From assembly GCA_016702335.1 (NCBI GenBank), contig JADJEF010000003.1:437370-501369 (forward strand): a stretch of 64,000 nucleotides of DNA, given 5' to 3'. Positions 7,823 through 16,612 of this stretch are shown piece by piece. Origin of the DNA: Rhodocyclaceae bacterium (lineage in GTDB: Bacteria; Pseudomonadota; Gammaproteobacteria; Burkholderiales; Rhodocyclaceae). Within the stretch, counting starts at the first letter, position 1. The number at the start of each line of letters is the position of its first letter. A program made the position numbers and the translations under genes. Below the pieces are notes generated by a model. It worked only from the letters and a program-made list of their open reading frames with translations, searched no databases and was not told the DNA's origin.

Positions 7823-9415
7823 ATGGCATTAGCTAGCACCAGCACCAGACGTTTGATGACGCGGTATTCGCTGCGGCTTTGGCGCGCACTTGTGATCGCC
7901 AGCGGGTTGACGGCCGTGACAGGGTGGGCTGTCGAGCCGGTGGCCGTTGCAGGCAAGGTATACGTACAGCAAGGTGATCGCGGGACAATCGTCATCAAGA
8001 CACCGACGACCCTGAATGCCATGGCGCATATGCTTTATCCCGATGATCGTGCGGCACGGGATGCCTATCGCCTTGCGTTCGCCCGTGCGAATCCGTCGGT
8101 GTTTGCGGGTGGGGAACCCATTGGCCAAATCCCGCTCCCAGCGGGCACCGAACTCAAGGTTCCGGCCAGCGGGACCAGTGCGGCGGCTCCCGTCAAGTCT
8201 GCGACCACCTCCGCCTTGCCAGCAGCGCCTGAGCAAAAGCCAGCCGCACCAACGTTGGCAGAGGCGTTTGAGCGCGTGACCGAAGTGACTGCGGCTCACG
8301 ACCAGTTACGCACCGAAATGACTGGCCGGGTCGCCGAGCTATCTGGAGACATCGAGCGTCTCAAGGCTACGACGGCGGCGCGGGAGGTGCTGCTTGCGCA
8401 ACAGGCCGAGCAAGCGGCTCGTCACGCACAAGCGCTCGAGTCCAGGCCCGACCGTCTTACCCTGGCAGCGTTCGCGCTATTTGCCGCAATGTTGGGCGCG
8501 GGCTTGGTGCTGCTTCACCACGCGCTGGCACGGCGGCGTGTTATGGCGTCGGCTCGTCCTGAGCCTGCAGGCGACACACGCACGATGGCCAAGGATATAC
8601 CTGGCACGTCAGGCGAACCCGTGCAAGTGGCATTGCCGGCCGCGGCCCCGGTGACACCTGAAGAATGTGTACCAACTGCTGATCTGCAATCTTCGCCCGG
8701 TGCCGTGTCGGCAGAGACTCCATCCGCCAGCGCTGATACCGAGGCTGAATCCACTGCGGCAATGCCTGAAGCCGGAGCGAGCGGGGAGCCGGCCCCTGTA
8801 CCGCAAGAGAGCATGCATTCTCGAATCGACATCGTGCCGCCGGCGGCGACCCAGGCCATGGCGGAATCCGTTGTGCCTCAAGAACAGATAACTGTGACTC
8901 AGCCTACGGCGGCTTCAGAAGCCCCTGAGTCCGTTGAGAGCGCTCAACCTGCAAAGCCTCAGGCGGAGGTCGGATCTCCCGAAGTACCTGCGCGGGCGCC
9001 GGAAGCCGGCAGTGAAGCTGTTGGCGGCACCAGGAGTGAGGTAGGTGACGATCCAGGGCAGTATCTGAAGTATCTCGCCGCCGAGCGTGACGCTGGAAGA
9101 ATGGATGGTACGGACTACCAACGTGCGCTGAGCGACTTTCTCAACCGTTTCAGATCCGCGCGTATGCGCTCGCTCGGCGATGCAATACAGCCGAAGACTG
9201 CGCAGCCGATGACCGCGCAGCCGATGACCGCGCAGCCGCCGAGTGCCCAGAGTCTGTTGGCACCAGCAACGGGTGTGGCCAGGGTGACGCCGACGCCCGC
9301 CAACAAGGACGCCGCTATCGTATCTGCCCTTGAGTTGGCAATGGCCTACGAAGAGTCAGGTAATGAAGCAGGTGCCCGTGAACTGCTCGAAAAGGTGTTG
9401 GCCGAGAAGCGCTAG
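7823..9415 (+). CDS. FimV-like membrane protein with C-terminal FimV domain
   Basis: A 530-residue, Ala/Pro-rich protein. An N-terminal signal or anchor segment (about residues 18-35) is followed by a periplasmic part resembling the FimV N-terminal region (ARANPSVFAGG, then IPLPAGTELKVP, LysM-adjacent in FimV). A coiled-coil region and one clear membrane span around residues 215-235 (LAAFALFAAMLGAGLVLL) come next. A long acidic low-complexity cytoplasmic linker contains a tandem 5-residue repeat (MTAQP) near residue 460. The end, LELAMAYEESGNEAGARELL, matches the FimV C-terminal TPR-like domain. In pseudomonads FimV acts in pilus assembly and polar localisation. The start at 7823 follows a strong GGGGGAGG site. 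Confidence 0.75.
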   Translation: MALASTSTRRLMTRYSLRLWRALVIASGLTAVTGWAVEPVAVAGKVYVQQGDRGTIVIKTPTTLNAMAHMLYPDDRAARDAYRLAFARANPSVFAGGEPIGQIPLPAGTELKVPASGTSAAAPVKSATTSALPAAPEQKPAAPTLAEAFERVTEVTAAHDQLRTEMTGRVAELSGDIERLKATTAAREVLLAQQAEQAARHAQALESRPDRLTLAAFALFAAMLGAGLVLLHHALARRRVMASARPEPAGDTRTMAKDIPGTSGEPVQVALPAAAPVTPEECVPTADLQSSPGAVSAETPSASADTEAESTAAMPEAGASGEPAPVPQESMHSRIDIVPPAATQAMAESVVPQEQITVTQPTAASEAPESVESAQPAKPQAEVGSPEVPARAPEAGSEAVGGTRSEVGDDPGQYLKYLAAERDAGRMDGTDYQRALSDFLNRFRSARMRSLGDAIQPKTAQPMTAQPMTAQPPSAQSLLAPATGVARVTPTPANKDAAIVSALELAMAYEESGNEAGARELLEKVLAEKR

Positions 9416-9523
9416 GGCGCATACCCCCATGCCCGGGATCAGTCTGAACATCTTTTGCGACTGAATCCATCGAATAGCGCCGAAAGCAGAGTTAGCCGCT
9501 TTGGAAACTAGCTGCGCGAAAGT

Positions 9524-9555
9524 CGCTGCAGAGCGGCGATTCGTGCGCTGCAGCG
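9524..9555. other. Inverted repeat before the TauE/SafE-like gene
   Basis: CGCTGCAG and CTGCAGCG form a perfect 8-bp stem around a 16-base loop, 28-59 bp before the next start. The surrounding bases (AAAGTCGCTGCAGAGCGGCGAT) partly resemble the dispersed repeat, so this may be a decayed copy. No other signal was seen in this 167-bp gap. Confidence 0.35.
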
Positions 9556-9582
9556 CCGAAGGACTCGCAAGTACGCGAAAAT

Positions 9583-10305
9583 ATGGTCATGCCTGATTCC
9601 GGTTTCTTCGCGGTATTCCTCGTTGGCTTGCTCGGTGGTGTGCATTGCGCCGGCATGTGCGGGGGCATTGTGTCGGCACTTAGCTTCCACATGCCTTCGG
9701 GCGGAGTCAAACGTAGCCCCGTCTGGCGGATTCATCTGTCGTACAACCTGGGCCGAATCACGAGTTACTCCCTGGCAGGCGCGCTAATGGGCGCGATCGG
9801 CAGCGCCGGGCTGCTGCTCAACGGCGCGCTCCCGGTACAAATGACGCTGTATGTCGTAGCCAATCTTATGATGATTGCGCTGGGGCTTTATCTCATTGGC
9901 GTGCAGAAAAGTCTGGCCATTGTCGAACGTCTGGGGCAGGGAATCTGGTGCCGGATTCAACCGGCCACCCGGCGCTTCTTGCCCGTGCGTGGTCCCGCAC
10001 AGGCCTTTCCCCTGGGCTTGCTCTGGGGTTGGCTGCCCTGCGGCATGGTCTACAGCGTGTTGGCGCTGGCTTTGCTTTCCGGTAGTGCCGGGCGAGGTGC
10101 TGCTACTTTGTTGGCGTTTGGCCTGGGTACCTTGCCCAATCTCTTGCTGGCGGGCTTGCTGCTGGTACGCTTTCGTTCTGTGGTGCAGCATCCGCAGGTG
10201 CGCTGGGCAGCGGGTGTGTTTGTCGGTGGCTTTGGCGTGTGGGGCTTACTCAATGCGTCGACGCTCGGCGGGCGTCTCTGGGAAGGTGTGGTGTGTCATG
10301 TCTGA
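9583..10305 (+). CDS. Sulfite exporter TauE/SafE-like (DsbD_2-type) membrane protein
   Basis: A 240-residue polytopic membrane protein with about six spans. Two short cysteine-containing motifs sit at helix ends: GGVHCAGMCGG at residues ~18-28 and LLWGWLPCGMVYS around residue 150, the arrangement of the DsbD-like/UreH-like branch of this superfamily. In many proteobacteria this family lies directly next to the copper P-type ATPase used in cbb3 oxidase maturation (CcoI/CtpA), and the same pairing is seen here: the next gene starts 8 bp inside this one. A role in copper delivery or handling is therefore likely by context, though not proven. The start at 9583 (or ATG at 9589) lacks a clear Shine-Dalgarno. 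Confidence 0.75.
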   Translation: MVMPDSGFFAVFLVGLLGGVHCAGMCGGIVSALSFHMPSGGVKRSPVWRIHLSYNLGRITSYSLAGALMGAIGSAGLLLNGALPVQMTLYVVANLMMIALGLYLIGVQKSLAIVERLGQGIWCRIQPATRRFLPVRGPAQAFPLGLLWGWLPCGMVYSVLALALLSGSAGRGAATLLAFGLGTLPNLLLAGLLLVRFRSVVQHPQVRWAAGVFVGGFGVWGLLNASTLGGRLWEGVVCHV

Positions 10306-12535
10306 AGTGCCGGAAGAAACGGTTGAACTGGCCATCCGGGGCTTGCGCTGTGCCAACTGCGCGAGCCGCGTCGAGCGCGACCTCAATGCAATTGACGGAG
10401 TGCAGGCGGTGGTTAACTTCGCGGCCGAGCGCGCCTACGTGCGTTACGACGCGGCGCGCGTGACGGTGCCGGGGCTGATCGCCTCGGTGACGACCAGCGG
10501 CTACTCGGCGACGATGTCTTCAGAAGACACGCGGGCCGACGAAAAGGCAGCGCGTGAGACGGCCCTGCGCGCCGATCTGCGCATGTTCTGGTGGGCACTG
10601 GCCCTGACCCTTCCGCTGGTCGCACAAATGCCCTTCATGCTGGGTGCACAGGCTCATGCCGACGTAATCCCGCGCTGGCTGCAACTGGCGTTGGCGACTC
10701 CGGTGCAGTTTGTCGTTGGTGCGCGCTTTTATGTGGGCGGCTGGAAAGCCTTGCGGGGTGGCACTGGCAATATGGATGTACTGGTGGCACTGGGTACGAC
10801 CATGGCCTGGCTCTATAGCACGGTGGTCACCCTCGCCGGTTGGCAGCATCAGCATGTGTATTTCGAATCTGCGGCGGCGGTGATCACGCTGGTCATGCTC
10901 GGCAAGCTGCTGGAGGCACGCGCCAAAACGCATACGGCTGAAGCTATCGAGCAGTTAGTCGCCATGCAACCCCAGACCGCGCGCGTTGAACGCGAACGCC
11001 AGGGCGTCACCGTCATTGATGATGTGCCGGTAGGCAAGCTGATTCCCGGTGACATTATTGTTGTGCGTGCCGGCGAGGTCGTACCGGTGGATGGCGAGGT
11101 ACTTACGGGTGCGTCGGCGATCAACGAGGCGATGCTGACCGGTGAAAGCCTGCCGGTGGCGAAATCGGCCGGTAGCAAGGTCTTTGCTGCCACGATCAAT
11201 GGCGACGGCATGCTGCGCTGTCGCGCCGAGGGCGTCGGCAGCCATACCCTGCTGGTGCAGATCATCCGCATGGTGGAGGCGGCCCAGGGCTCGCGGGCAC
11301 CGGTGCAGCGCATGGCCGATCAACTCTCGGCGATTTTCGTGCCGGTGGTGCTGGGCATTGCGCTGTTGACGTTTGGGGTTTGGTGGTGGCTGGGTGATTT
11401 TCCGCAGGCGCTGATCAATGCCGTGGCCGTGCTGGTGATTGCCTGCCCGTGTGCGCTGGGGCTGGCGACGCCGACAGCGATCATGGTCGGTAGCGGGCAG
11501 GGTGCCCGCGCCGGTATCCTGATCAGAAATGCCGAAGCGCTGGAGCGTGCCGAGAGACTTGATGTGCTGGCCGTGGACAAGACCGGTACGTTGACCCTGG
11601 GCGATGCCCATGTGACGCATTGGGATTTTCCGCAAGTCGGCGCTGGTGATACGGCGATTTGGCGTTACGTGGCGGCCGTGGAGCAGGGTTCCACGCACCC
11701 CTTGGCGCGCGCGCTGCTCCAGCATGCGCGCGCGCTGGGCATTGCGACGGTGATCGCCGAAAACGTGCTTAACGAGTCGGGCAGAGGTGTCAGCGGCACG
11801 GTCGACGGTCACAGCGTGCGTGTCGGGCGGCTGGATTGGGTGTGGGCATCGGTGACCGCACCGTGGCAGGAACGTGCCGAGCATCTGGGCAACGTCGGGT
11901 GCAGCGTTGTCGCGGTGGCGGCGGGCGACCAGATGCTCGGTCTCATCGGCATTTCGGACCCGCTGCGGCCCGGTTCGCCGGCGGCGATCGCGCGTTTGCA
12001 GCAAATGGGGCTGCGTGTGCTCGTGCTCAGCGGCGACAATCCGGCCACCGTGCGTGCCATGGCGCATCAGGCCGGCATTACCGACGCCAGCGATATCCGG
12101 GGGCAGCTCCTGCCCGCTGACAAGGTGGCCGTGGTCGAAGCCGAGCGCGCTGCCGGTCGCTGCATTGGCATGGTGGGCGACGGCATCAATGATGCGCCGG
12201 CGCTGGCGGCCGCCAGCGTCAGCTTTGCCATGGGCGCGGGTACCGACGTGGCCATGAAAACCGCCGACATCACATTGATGCGCAACGATCTGGGGAGTGT
12301 GGCCGACGCGATCTCGCTTTCCCGCGCCACGCTGAGCAAAATCCGGCAGAACCTTTTCTTTGCCTTTATCTACAACATCATCGGCATTCCTGCGGCAGCC
12401 ATGGGCTGGCTTGATCCGATGCTTGCCGGTGCGGCCATGGCCGCCAGTTCCGTTTCGGTAGTGAGCAATTCGCTGCTGCTCAAACGCTGGCGTGTGGGGT
12501 CGAGTCGGGTGCCGAATCGGACAAGCTTGAAGTAA
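10298..12535 (+). CDS. Copper-type heavy-metal P1B ATPase (CopA/CcoI family)
   Basis: A 745-residue P-type ATPase that moves monovalent copper across the inner membrane, driven by ATP. Features in order: an N-terminal heavy-metal domain with GLRCANCASRVE (CxxC), membrane spans, the actuator TGES loop (MLTGESLPV), the CPC membrane motif (ACPCALGLATPTA), the phosphorylation site DKTGTLT, the nucleotide-domain HP in STHPLARAL, and the hinge GDGINDAPALAAA. A copy of the dispersed repeat is inserted in frame between DKTGTLT and the HP motif, adding PQVGAGDTAIW at a domain-surface position. It overlaps the TauE/SafE-like gene by 8 bp. Export for resistance and supply to cbb3 oxidase are both possible; no ccoNOP genes are in view. 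Confidence 0.92.
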   Translation: MSEVPEETVELAIRGLRCANCASRVERDLNAIDGVQAVVNFAAERAYVRYDAARVTVPGLIASVTTSGYSATMSSEDTRADEKAARETALRADLRMFWWALALTLPLVAQMPFMLGAQAHADVIPRWLQLALATPVQFVVGARFYVGGWKALRGGTGNMDVLVALGTTMAWLYSTVVTLAGWQHQHVYFESAAAVITLVMLGKLLEARAKTHTAEAIEQLVAMQPQTARVERERQGVTVIDDVPVGKLIPGDIIVVRAGEVVPVDGEVLTGASAINEAMLTGESLPVAKSAGSKVFAATINGDGMLRCRAEGVGSHTLLVQIIRMVEAAQGSRAPVQRMADQLSAIFVPVVLGIALLTFGVWWWLGDFPQALINAVAVLVIACPCALGLATPTAIMVGSGQGARAGILIRNAEALERAERLDVLAVDKTGTLTLGDAHVTHWDFPQVGAGDTAIWRYVAAVEQGSTHPLARALLQHARALGIATVIAENVLNESGRGVSGTVDGHSVRVGRLDWVWASVTAPWQERAEHLGNVGCSVVAVAAGDQMLGLIGISDPLRPGSPAAIARLQQMGLRVLVLSGDNPATVRAMAHQAGITDASDIRGQLLPADKVAVVEAERAAGRCIGMVGDGINDAPALAAASVSFAMGAGTDVAMKTADITLMRNDLGSVADAISLSRATLSKIRQNLFFAFIYNIIGIPAAAMGWLDPMLAGAAMAASSVSVVSNSLLLKRWRVGSSRVPNRTSLK
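11634..11659 (+). repeat. Dispersed short repeat, in frame inside the copper ATPase
   Basis: A copy read as QVGAGDTAI, located between the phosphorylation motif and the HP motif of the nucleotide-binding domain. Confidence 0.85.
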
Positions 12536-12546
12536 GCCGCTCTGGC

Positions 12547-12572
12547 TATAATCGGTCACTTTCCACAAGGAG
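12547..12572 (+). promoter_or_regulatory. ppa -10 box and ribosome site
   Basis: A perfect TATAAT at 12547-12552, followed by AAGGAG at 12567-12572, eight bases ahead of the ppa start. The -35 region is poor (CTTGAA with short spacing). Confidence 0.6.
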
Positions 12573-12579
12573 TGCCGCC

Positions 12580-13128
12580 ATGGGTCTGGATCGCGTACCG
12601 TCGGGCAAGGACTTGCCCAATGATTTCAACGTCATCATCGAAATTTCGATGCATTCCGAGCCGATCAAATACGAGGTCGATAAAGACTCCGGCGCAATTT
12701 TTGTGGACCGTTTCATGTCTACGGCCATGCACTATCCGTGCAACTACGGCTACATTCCTCATACCATCTCTGGCGATGGCGATCCTGTGGATGTTCTGGT
12801 AGTGAGTCAGTTTGCATTGCCTCCAGGCGTGGTGGTTCGCTGCCGCCCGATCGGTATGCTCAAGATGACGGATGAAGCAGGCGAGGATGCCAAACTGTTG
12901 GCGGTTCCCGTAGATAAGCTAACACCAATGTACTCCAGTGTCGAGAGCGCACGCGATCTGCCGCAAATCATGCTGGACCAGATCGCGCATTTCTTTGCTC
13001 ACTACAAGGATCTTGAGCCAGGCAAGTTTGTCAAAGTTAACGGCTGGGTCGGTATCGAAGAGGCCAAGACCGAAATCATGGATGGCGTGAAGAACTACAA
13101 AGATGCCGAGAACAAACCGGCCTTCTGA
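12580..13128 (+). CDS. ppa: Inorganic pyrophosphatase
   Basis: A class I (family I) soluble pyrophosphatase of 182 residues, which hydrolyses the pyrophosphate released by biosynthesis. Key segments are the N-terminal VIIEISMHSEPIKYEVDK with substrate-binding lysine and glutamate, YPCNYGYIPHT, and the signature DGDPVDVLV with the metal-binding aspartates. The C-terminal EPGKFVKVNGW is also typical. It is preceded by its own TATAAT and a strong AAGGAG, so it is probably a single-gene transcription unit between copA and nadE. Confidence 0.96.
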   Translation: MGLDRVPSGKDLPNDFNVIIEISMHSEPIKYEVDKDSGAIFVDRFMSTAMHYPCNYGYIPHTISGDGDPVDVLVVSQFALPPGVVVRCRPIGMLKMTDEAGEDAKLLAVPVDKLTPMYSSVESARDLPQIMLDQIAHFFAHYKDLEPGKFVKVNGWVGIEEAKTEIMDGVKNYKDAENKPAF

Positions 13129-13152
13129 GTAAGGGCGGCTGCGAAGTCTCCG

Positions 13153-14766
13153 ATGCGCGTCGCCATAGCGCAGATCAACGTGGTTGTCGGCGATCTGGCC
13201 GGCAACATGCAACGCATCCTCGCAGCGGCCGATCAAGCCCATGCCGCAGGCGCGGATGTGCTGCTGACGCCGGAGCTTGCCCTGTGTGGCTATCCGCCGG
13301 AAGACTTGCTGCTGCGCGAGGACTTTTTTCGTGCCTGCGCTCAGGCGCTTCGATCCTTGGCGGTACAAGCGCCGCTGCCATTGATTGTGGGGCATCCCGA
13401 AGGCAGCGACGGTCATCGTTACAACGCCGCGTCCTATCTCGCGCAGGGTGAAGTGCGCGCCACCTATCGCAAGCAGCGCCTGCCCAACTATGAGGTGTTC
13501 GACGAAGAACGCTACTTCACGGCGGGCAAGAATCACTGTCTGGTAGAGATCAAGGGCGTGATCTGCGGCCTTGCCATCTGTGCCGATCTCTGGGAACCCG
13601 GTGCCGCCGAGGGTGCGCGGGCGGCGGGAGCGCAGGTCTTGCTGACGCTCAATGCCTCACCGTTCCATATGAACAAGCAGCACCGGCGCTACGACATTCT
13701 GCGCCAGCGCATCGCTGCGATTGCCTGCCCGATCGTTTATGCCAACCTCGTCGGTGGGCAGGATGAACTGGTGTTTGATGGCGGTTCCTTTGTGCTCGAC
13801 GCCACGGGTGCATTGACGCATCAGTTGCCGGCCTTTGATGAGGCCGTGGTCTGTGTGGATATCGATCCTCTTGGCATGGTGTCAGGTGTGGTGGTGCCGC
13901 GTGACACGGTAGAAGCCGAAGTCTATGGTGCACTCAAGACCGGGGTGCGCGACTATCTGGGCAAGAATGGTTTTCCGGGCGCGATACTGGGTCTTTCCGG
14001 TGGCGTCGATTCGGCGCTGACGCTTGCGATTGCGGTCGATGCGCTGGGTGCCGACAAGGTGCGCGCAGTCATGATGCCTTCGCCGTACACGGCACAAATG
14101 AGTCTGGATGATTCGCGCGAAATGGTCCGGCGTTTGGGTGTGCAATACGACGAAATCGCCATCGGGCCGCTGATGGAGGCCTATGCCGGTACGCTCGCTC
14201 CGCTACTGACACCGCTTGGCCCCAAGCCAGCCTGGGATACCACCGATGAAAATCTGCAGGCGCGCATTCGCGGCATGCTGCTGATGGCCTTGTCCAATCG
14301 CACCGGGCGCATCGTGCTCACCACCGGCAACAAGAGCGAGATGGCGGTCGGCTATGCCACCTTATACGGCGACATGGCGGGCGGTTTTGCGGTGATCAAG
14401 GACGTATTCAAGACCTTCGTGTATCGCCTGTGTCATTGGCGGAATGCACAGGGCGAGGTAATTCCCGGCAATATCATCACGCGCCCCCCGTCCGCCGAAC
14501 TCAAGCCCGGCCAGACCGATCAGGACAGCTTGCCTGCGTACGACGTGCTTGATGCGATCATCGCCGCGTATATGGAGCGCGACGAATCACCGCAGACCAT
14601 CATTGCCGGGGGGCTACCGGCAGAGGACGTGATCCGCGTCGTTGCGATGCTCAAGCGCAACGAATACAAGCGCCGCCAGGCCCCGGTAGGGGTCCGTGTG
14701 ACGCAGCGCGGTTTTGGCAAGGATTGGCGGTATCCGATAACATCCCGCTATGTTGACGCCGTGTGA
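13153..14766 (+). CDS. nadE: Glutamine-hydrolysing NAD+ synthetase
   Basis: NadE amidates nicotinic acid adenine dinucleotide to NAD+ using ATP and ammonia drawn from glutamine. Its 537 residues form two domains. The N-terminal nitrilase-fold glutaminase shows TPELALCGYPPEDLL, a middle KQRLPNYEVFDE with the catalytic lysine, and ICADLWEPG with the nucleophilic cysteine. The C-terminal synthetase has the P-loop GLSGGVDSALTLAIAVDALG at about residue 278 and TTGNKSEMAVGY. The stop is 44 bases ahead of the glnB start, so the two are probably co-transcribed. Regulation of NadE by PII proteins is known in Herbaspirillum, which makes the pairing meaningful. Confidence 0.95.
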   Translation: MRVAIAQINVVVGDLAGNMQRILAAADQAHAAGADVLLTPELALCGYPPEDLLLREDFFRACAQALRSLAVQAPLPLIVGHPEGSDGHRYNAASYLAQGEVRATYRKQRLPNYEVFDEERYFTAGKNHCLVEIKGVICGLAICADLWEPGAAEGARAAGAQVLLTLNASPFHMNKQHRRYDILRQRIAAIACPIVYANLVGGQDELVFDGGSFVLDATGALTHQLPAFDEAVVCVDIDPLGMVSGVVVPRDTVEAEVYGALKTGVRDYLGKNGFPGAILGLSGGVDSALTLAIAVDALGADKVRAVMMPSPYTAQMSLDDSREMVRRLGVQYDEIAIGPLMEAYAGTLAPLLTPLGPKPAWDTTDENLQARIRGMLLMALSNRTGRIVLTTGNKSEMAVGYATLYGDMAGGFAVIKDVFKTFVYRLCHWRNAQGEVIPGNIITRPPSAELKPGQTDQDSLPAYDVLDAIIAAYMERDESPQTIIAGGLPAEDVIRVVAMLKRNEYKRRQAPVGVRVTQRGFGKDWRYPITSRYVDAV

Positions 14767-14810
14767 CGGCGCACCTTCACCCCGCCACGAACCCAGTCAG
14801 GAAGCCAGAA

Positions 14811-15149
14811 ATGAAAAAGATCGAAGCTGTCATCAAGCCCTTCAAACTTGACGAAGTGCGCGAGGCCTTGTCAGAGGTGGGTGTTACCGGCCTGACGGTG
14901 ACCGAGGTCAAGGGTTTCGGTCGCCAGAAGGGACACACCGAACTGTACCGTGGCGCCGAGTACGTGGTGGACTTTCTGCCCAAGATCAAGATCGAAATCG
15001 TTGTTGCTGATGCTACCGTGGAGCCAGCCATTGATGCCATCGTCAAGGCAGCGCGCACCGGCAAGATCGGCGACGGGAAGATTTTTGTGACGACGGTCGA
15101 AAGTGTTGTTCGTATCCGTACCGGCGAGACCGACGAAGCCGCCATCTAG
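14811..15149 (+). CDS. glnB: PII nitrogen regulatory protein
   Basis: A 112-residue PII signal protein that senses 2-oxoglutarate and ATP/ADP and is uridylylated by GlnD. It begins MKKIEAVIKPFKLDEVREAL and includes the T-loop GHTELYRGAEY with the modifiable tyrosine at residue 51. The B-loop TGKIGDGKIFV and the C-terminal VRIRTGETDEAAI complete the signature. The start at 14811 is set by the PII family N-terminus and an AGGAAG nearby; the longer frame overlaps nadE. GlnB and GlnK cannot be separated on sequence alone; no amtB follows, which favours GlnB. Confidence 0.93.
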   Translation: MKKIEAVIKPFKLDEVREALSEVGVTGLTVTEVKGFGRQKGHTELYRGAEYVVDFLPKIKIEIVVADATVEPAIDAIVKAARTGKIGDGKIFVTTVESVVRIRTGETDEAAI

Positions 15150-15157
15150 AAGGCGCA

Positions 15158-15183
15158 TCGCCGGTCCCTGTTGTGCCGGCGAT
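15158..15183 (+). terminator. Hairpin after glnB
   Basis: An 8-bp perfect stem (ATCGCCGG / CCGGCGAT) with a 10-base loop, starting 9 bp after the glnB stop and followed by TTCTG. Without a real T-tract it is a moderate terminator candidate. Confidence 0.4.
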
Positions 15184-15207
15184 TTCTGTGGTTACGAACG
15201 GTAAAAC

Positions 15208-16428
15208 ATGTCGCTGCTGACCACATTGTTGGTGTTGGTGGTTGTCGCACGCTTGTTCGGCAAGCTGTTTGCCAAGTACAACCAGCCCGAGGTGGTGGGG
15301 GAAATTCTCGCCGGTGTGCTGCTCGGCCCCTCCGTCCTCAATTTGATCTACCCGGATCGCCAGTTGGCCGGCATTGCTGATCTGGCGGTGTTCCTGGTCA
15401 TTCTCGCCGCCGGGCTGGAGATGCGCTTCTCGGATATTTTCAGTGCGATGCGCGGCCGTGGTCTGGCCTTGGCGGCCTTTTCGTTTTTTGTGCCCTTTCT
15501 GGGGGCATGGCCGGTCGCCGTGTATTTCGAGCTCGACCCGATGCGCACCATTTTCCTGGGCTTGTGCGTGTCGATCACCGCCTTGCCCGTGGCTGCAAAA
15601 ATGCTTGAATCGATGCAGATTCTCGATTCGCGCATCGGCAACTACGCGGTTGCCACGGCCATCCTCAACGACGTGGCGGCGCTGCTGGTGCTGGGCGTTG
15701 TTTTAGCCTTGCCCGAGCAGCCGACCGCGCGCGAGTTTCTCAGCGTGGGCATGCTCTCGGCGTTGAAGCTGGCCGGGCTGTTTGCGTTGGTGCTTGCGGT
15801 CAATGGCGTGCTGCTGGGCATGGAGCGGCTCGGCATCGCGGTGAGCGCAATCCCCGAGCGCCTGATCGGCGTATTTGGTCCCGAGGCCTTGTTCGGCCTC
15901 GTCGTGCTGTTTGTGCTGGGCTTCGGTAGTGTCAGCGAAGCCTTGGGTTTTCACTTCGTCATCGGTGCGTTCTTTGGTGCCTTGCTGATTGACAAGCGGC
16001 ACTTTCTGGCGTCACGTTACGAGGAGCTCAAAAAGACGCTCGCGTCCGTTACCGGCGGCTTTCTCGCGCCCGTTTTCTTTGCCTTTATCGGCCTGAAATT
16101 TGACGTCGACGCCATTGAAGAGATCGGCTTTGTGCTGGCGGTGCTGAGTGTGTCGATCGTGACCAAGGTCTTTGCTGGCTGGATCGGCGGGCGCTGGGTG
16201 GGTATGTCCTCGCGTGAGGCGCTGGGACTGGGCTGCATGCTCAACGGGCGCGGCATCATGGAACTGGTGGTGGCGAGCATTGCCTACCAAAAGGGCTTTA
16301 TTGGCGCGGTAATGTTCTCGACGCTGGTGCTGATGGGGTTGGTGACCACATTGCTGGCCCCGTTCCTGTTCAACCGGGTCATGCCGGCGGCCACGCTGGA
16401 GCGTTACCGCCAGGGTGAGACGGTCTGA
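15208..16428 (+). CDS. Kef/CPA2-type monovalent cation:proton antiporter
   Basis: A 406-residue inner-membrane protein with about twelve hydrophobic spans, typical of the CPA2 (KefB/NapA-like) exchanger domain that trades Na+ or K+ for H+. The N-terminal QPEVVGEILAGVLLGPSVL is the family signature, and a conserved GCMLNGRGIMELV lies near the end. There is no TrkA-N/RCK cytoplasmic domain, so this is the short form of the family. It starts 58 bp after glnB behind a hairpin and is followed by a dispersed-repeat copy. The transported ion cannot be read from sequence. Confidence 0.85.
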   Translation: MSLLTTLLVLVVVARLFGKLFAKYNQPEVVGEILAGVLLGPSVLNLIYPDRQLAGIADLAVFLVILAAGLEMRFSDIFSAMRGRGLALAAFSFFVPFLGAWPVAVYFELDPMRTIFLGLCVSITALPVAAKMLESMQILDSRIGNYAVATAILNDVAALLVLGVVLALPEQPTAREFLSVGMLSALKLAGLFALVLAVNGVLLGMERLGIAVSAIPERLIGVFGPEALFGLVVLFVLGFGSVSEALGFHFVIGAFFGALLIDKRHFLASRYEELKKTLASVTGGFLAPVFFAFIGLKFDVDAIEEIGFVLAVLSVSIVTKVFAGWIGGRWVGMSSREALGLGCMLNGRGIMELVVASIAYQKGFIGAVMFSTLVLMGLVTTLLAPFLFNRVMPAATLERYRQGETV

Positions 16429-16442
16429 GCTCGCCAGTCCGC

Positions 16443-16467
16443 AAGTCGGCGCTGGCGGGACGGCGAT
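16443..16467 (+). repeat. Dispersed short repeat after the antiporter gene
   Basis: An intergenic copy, 15 bp after the antiporter stop, with the consensus core and ACGGCGAT. Confidence 0.85.
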
Positions 16468-16612
16468 CCGGCGTAAACGCAGGGGCATCGTGAGATTCAA
16501 GCGTGGCTTGAGGAGCACGCCGTTTGCCGGTATCGGATTAAAAGAAGATTAAGTGGCGATTGCGCTTCTTTTTGGCCTCCCGGAGCAAAGGCGCAGGTAT
16601 AGAGTGCCTTCG

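Noticed and set aside
9875..12535. A longer frame for the copper ATPase beginning at 9875.
   Set aside because: The first 141 codons overlap the TauE/SafE-like gene in another frame. The ATG at 10298 gives a normal N-terminal metal-binding domain.
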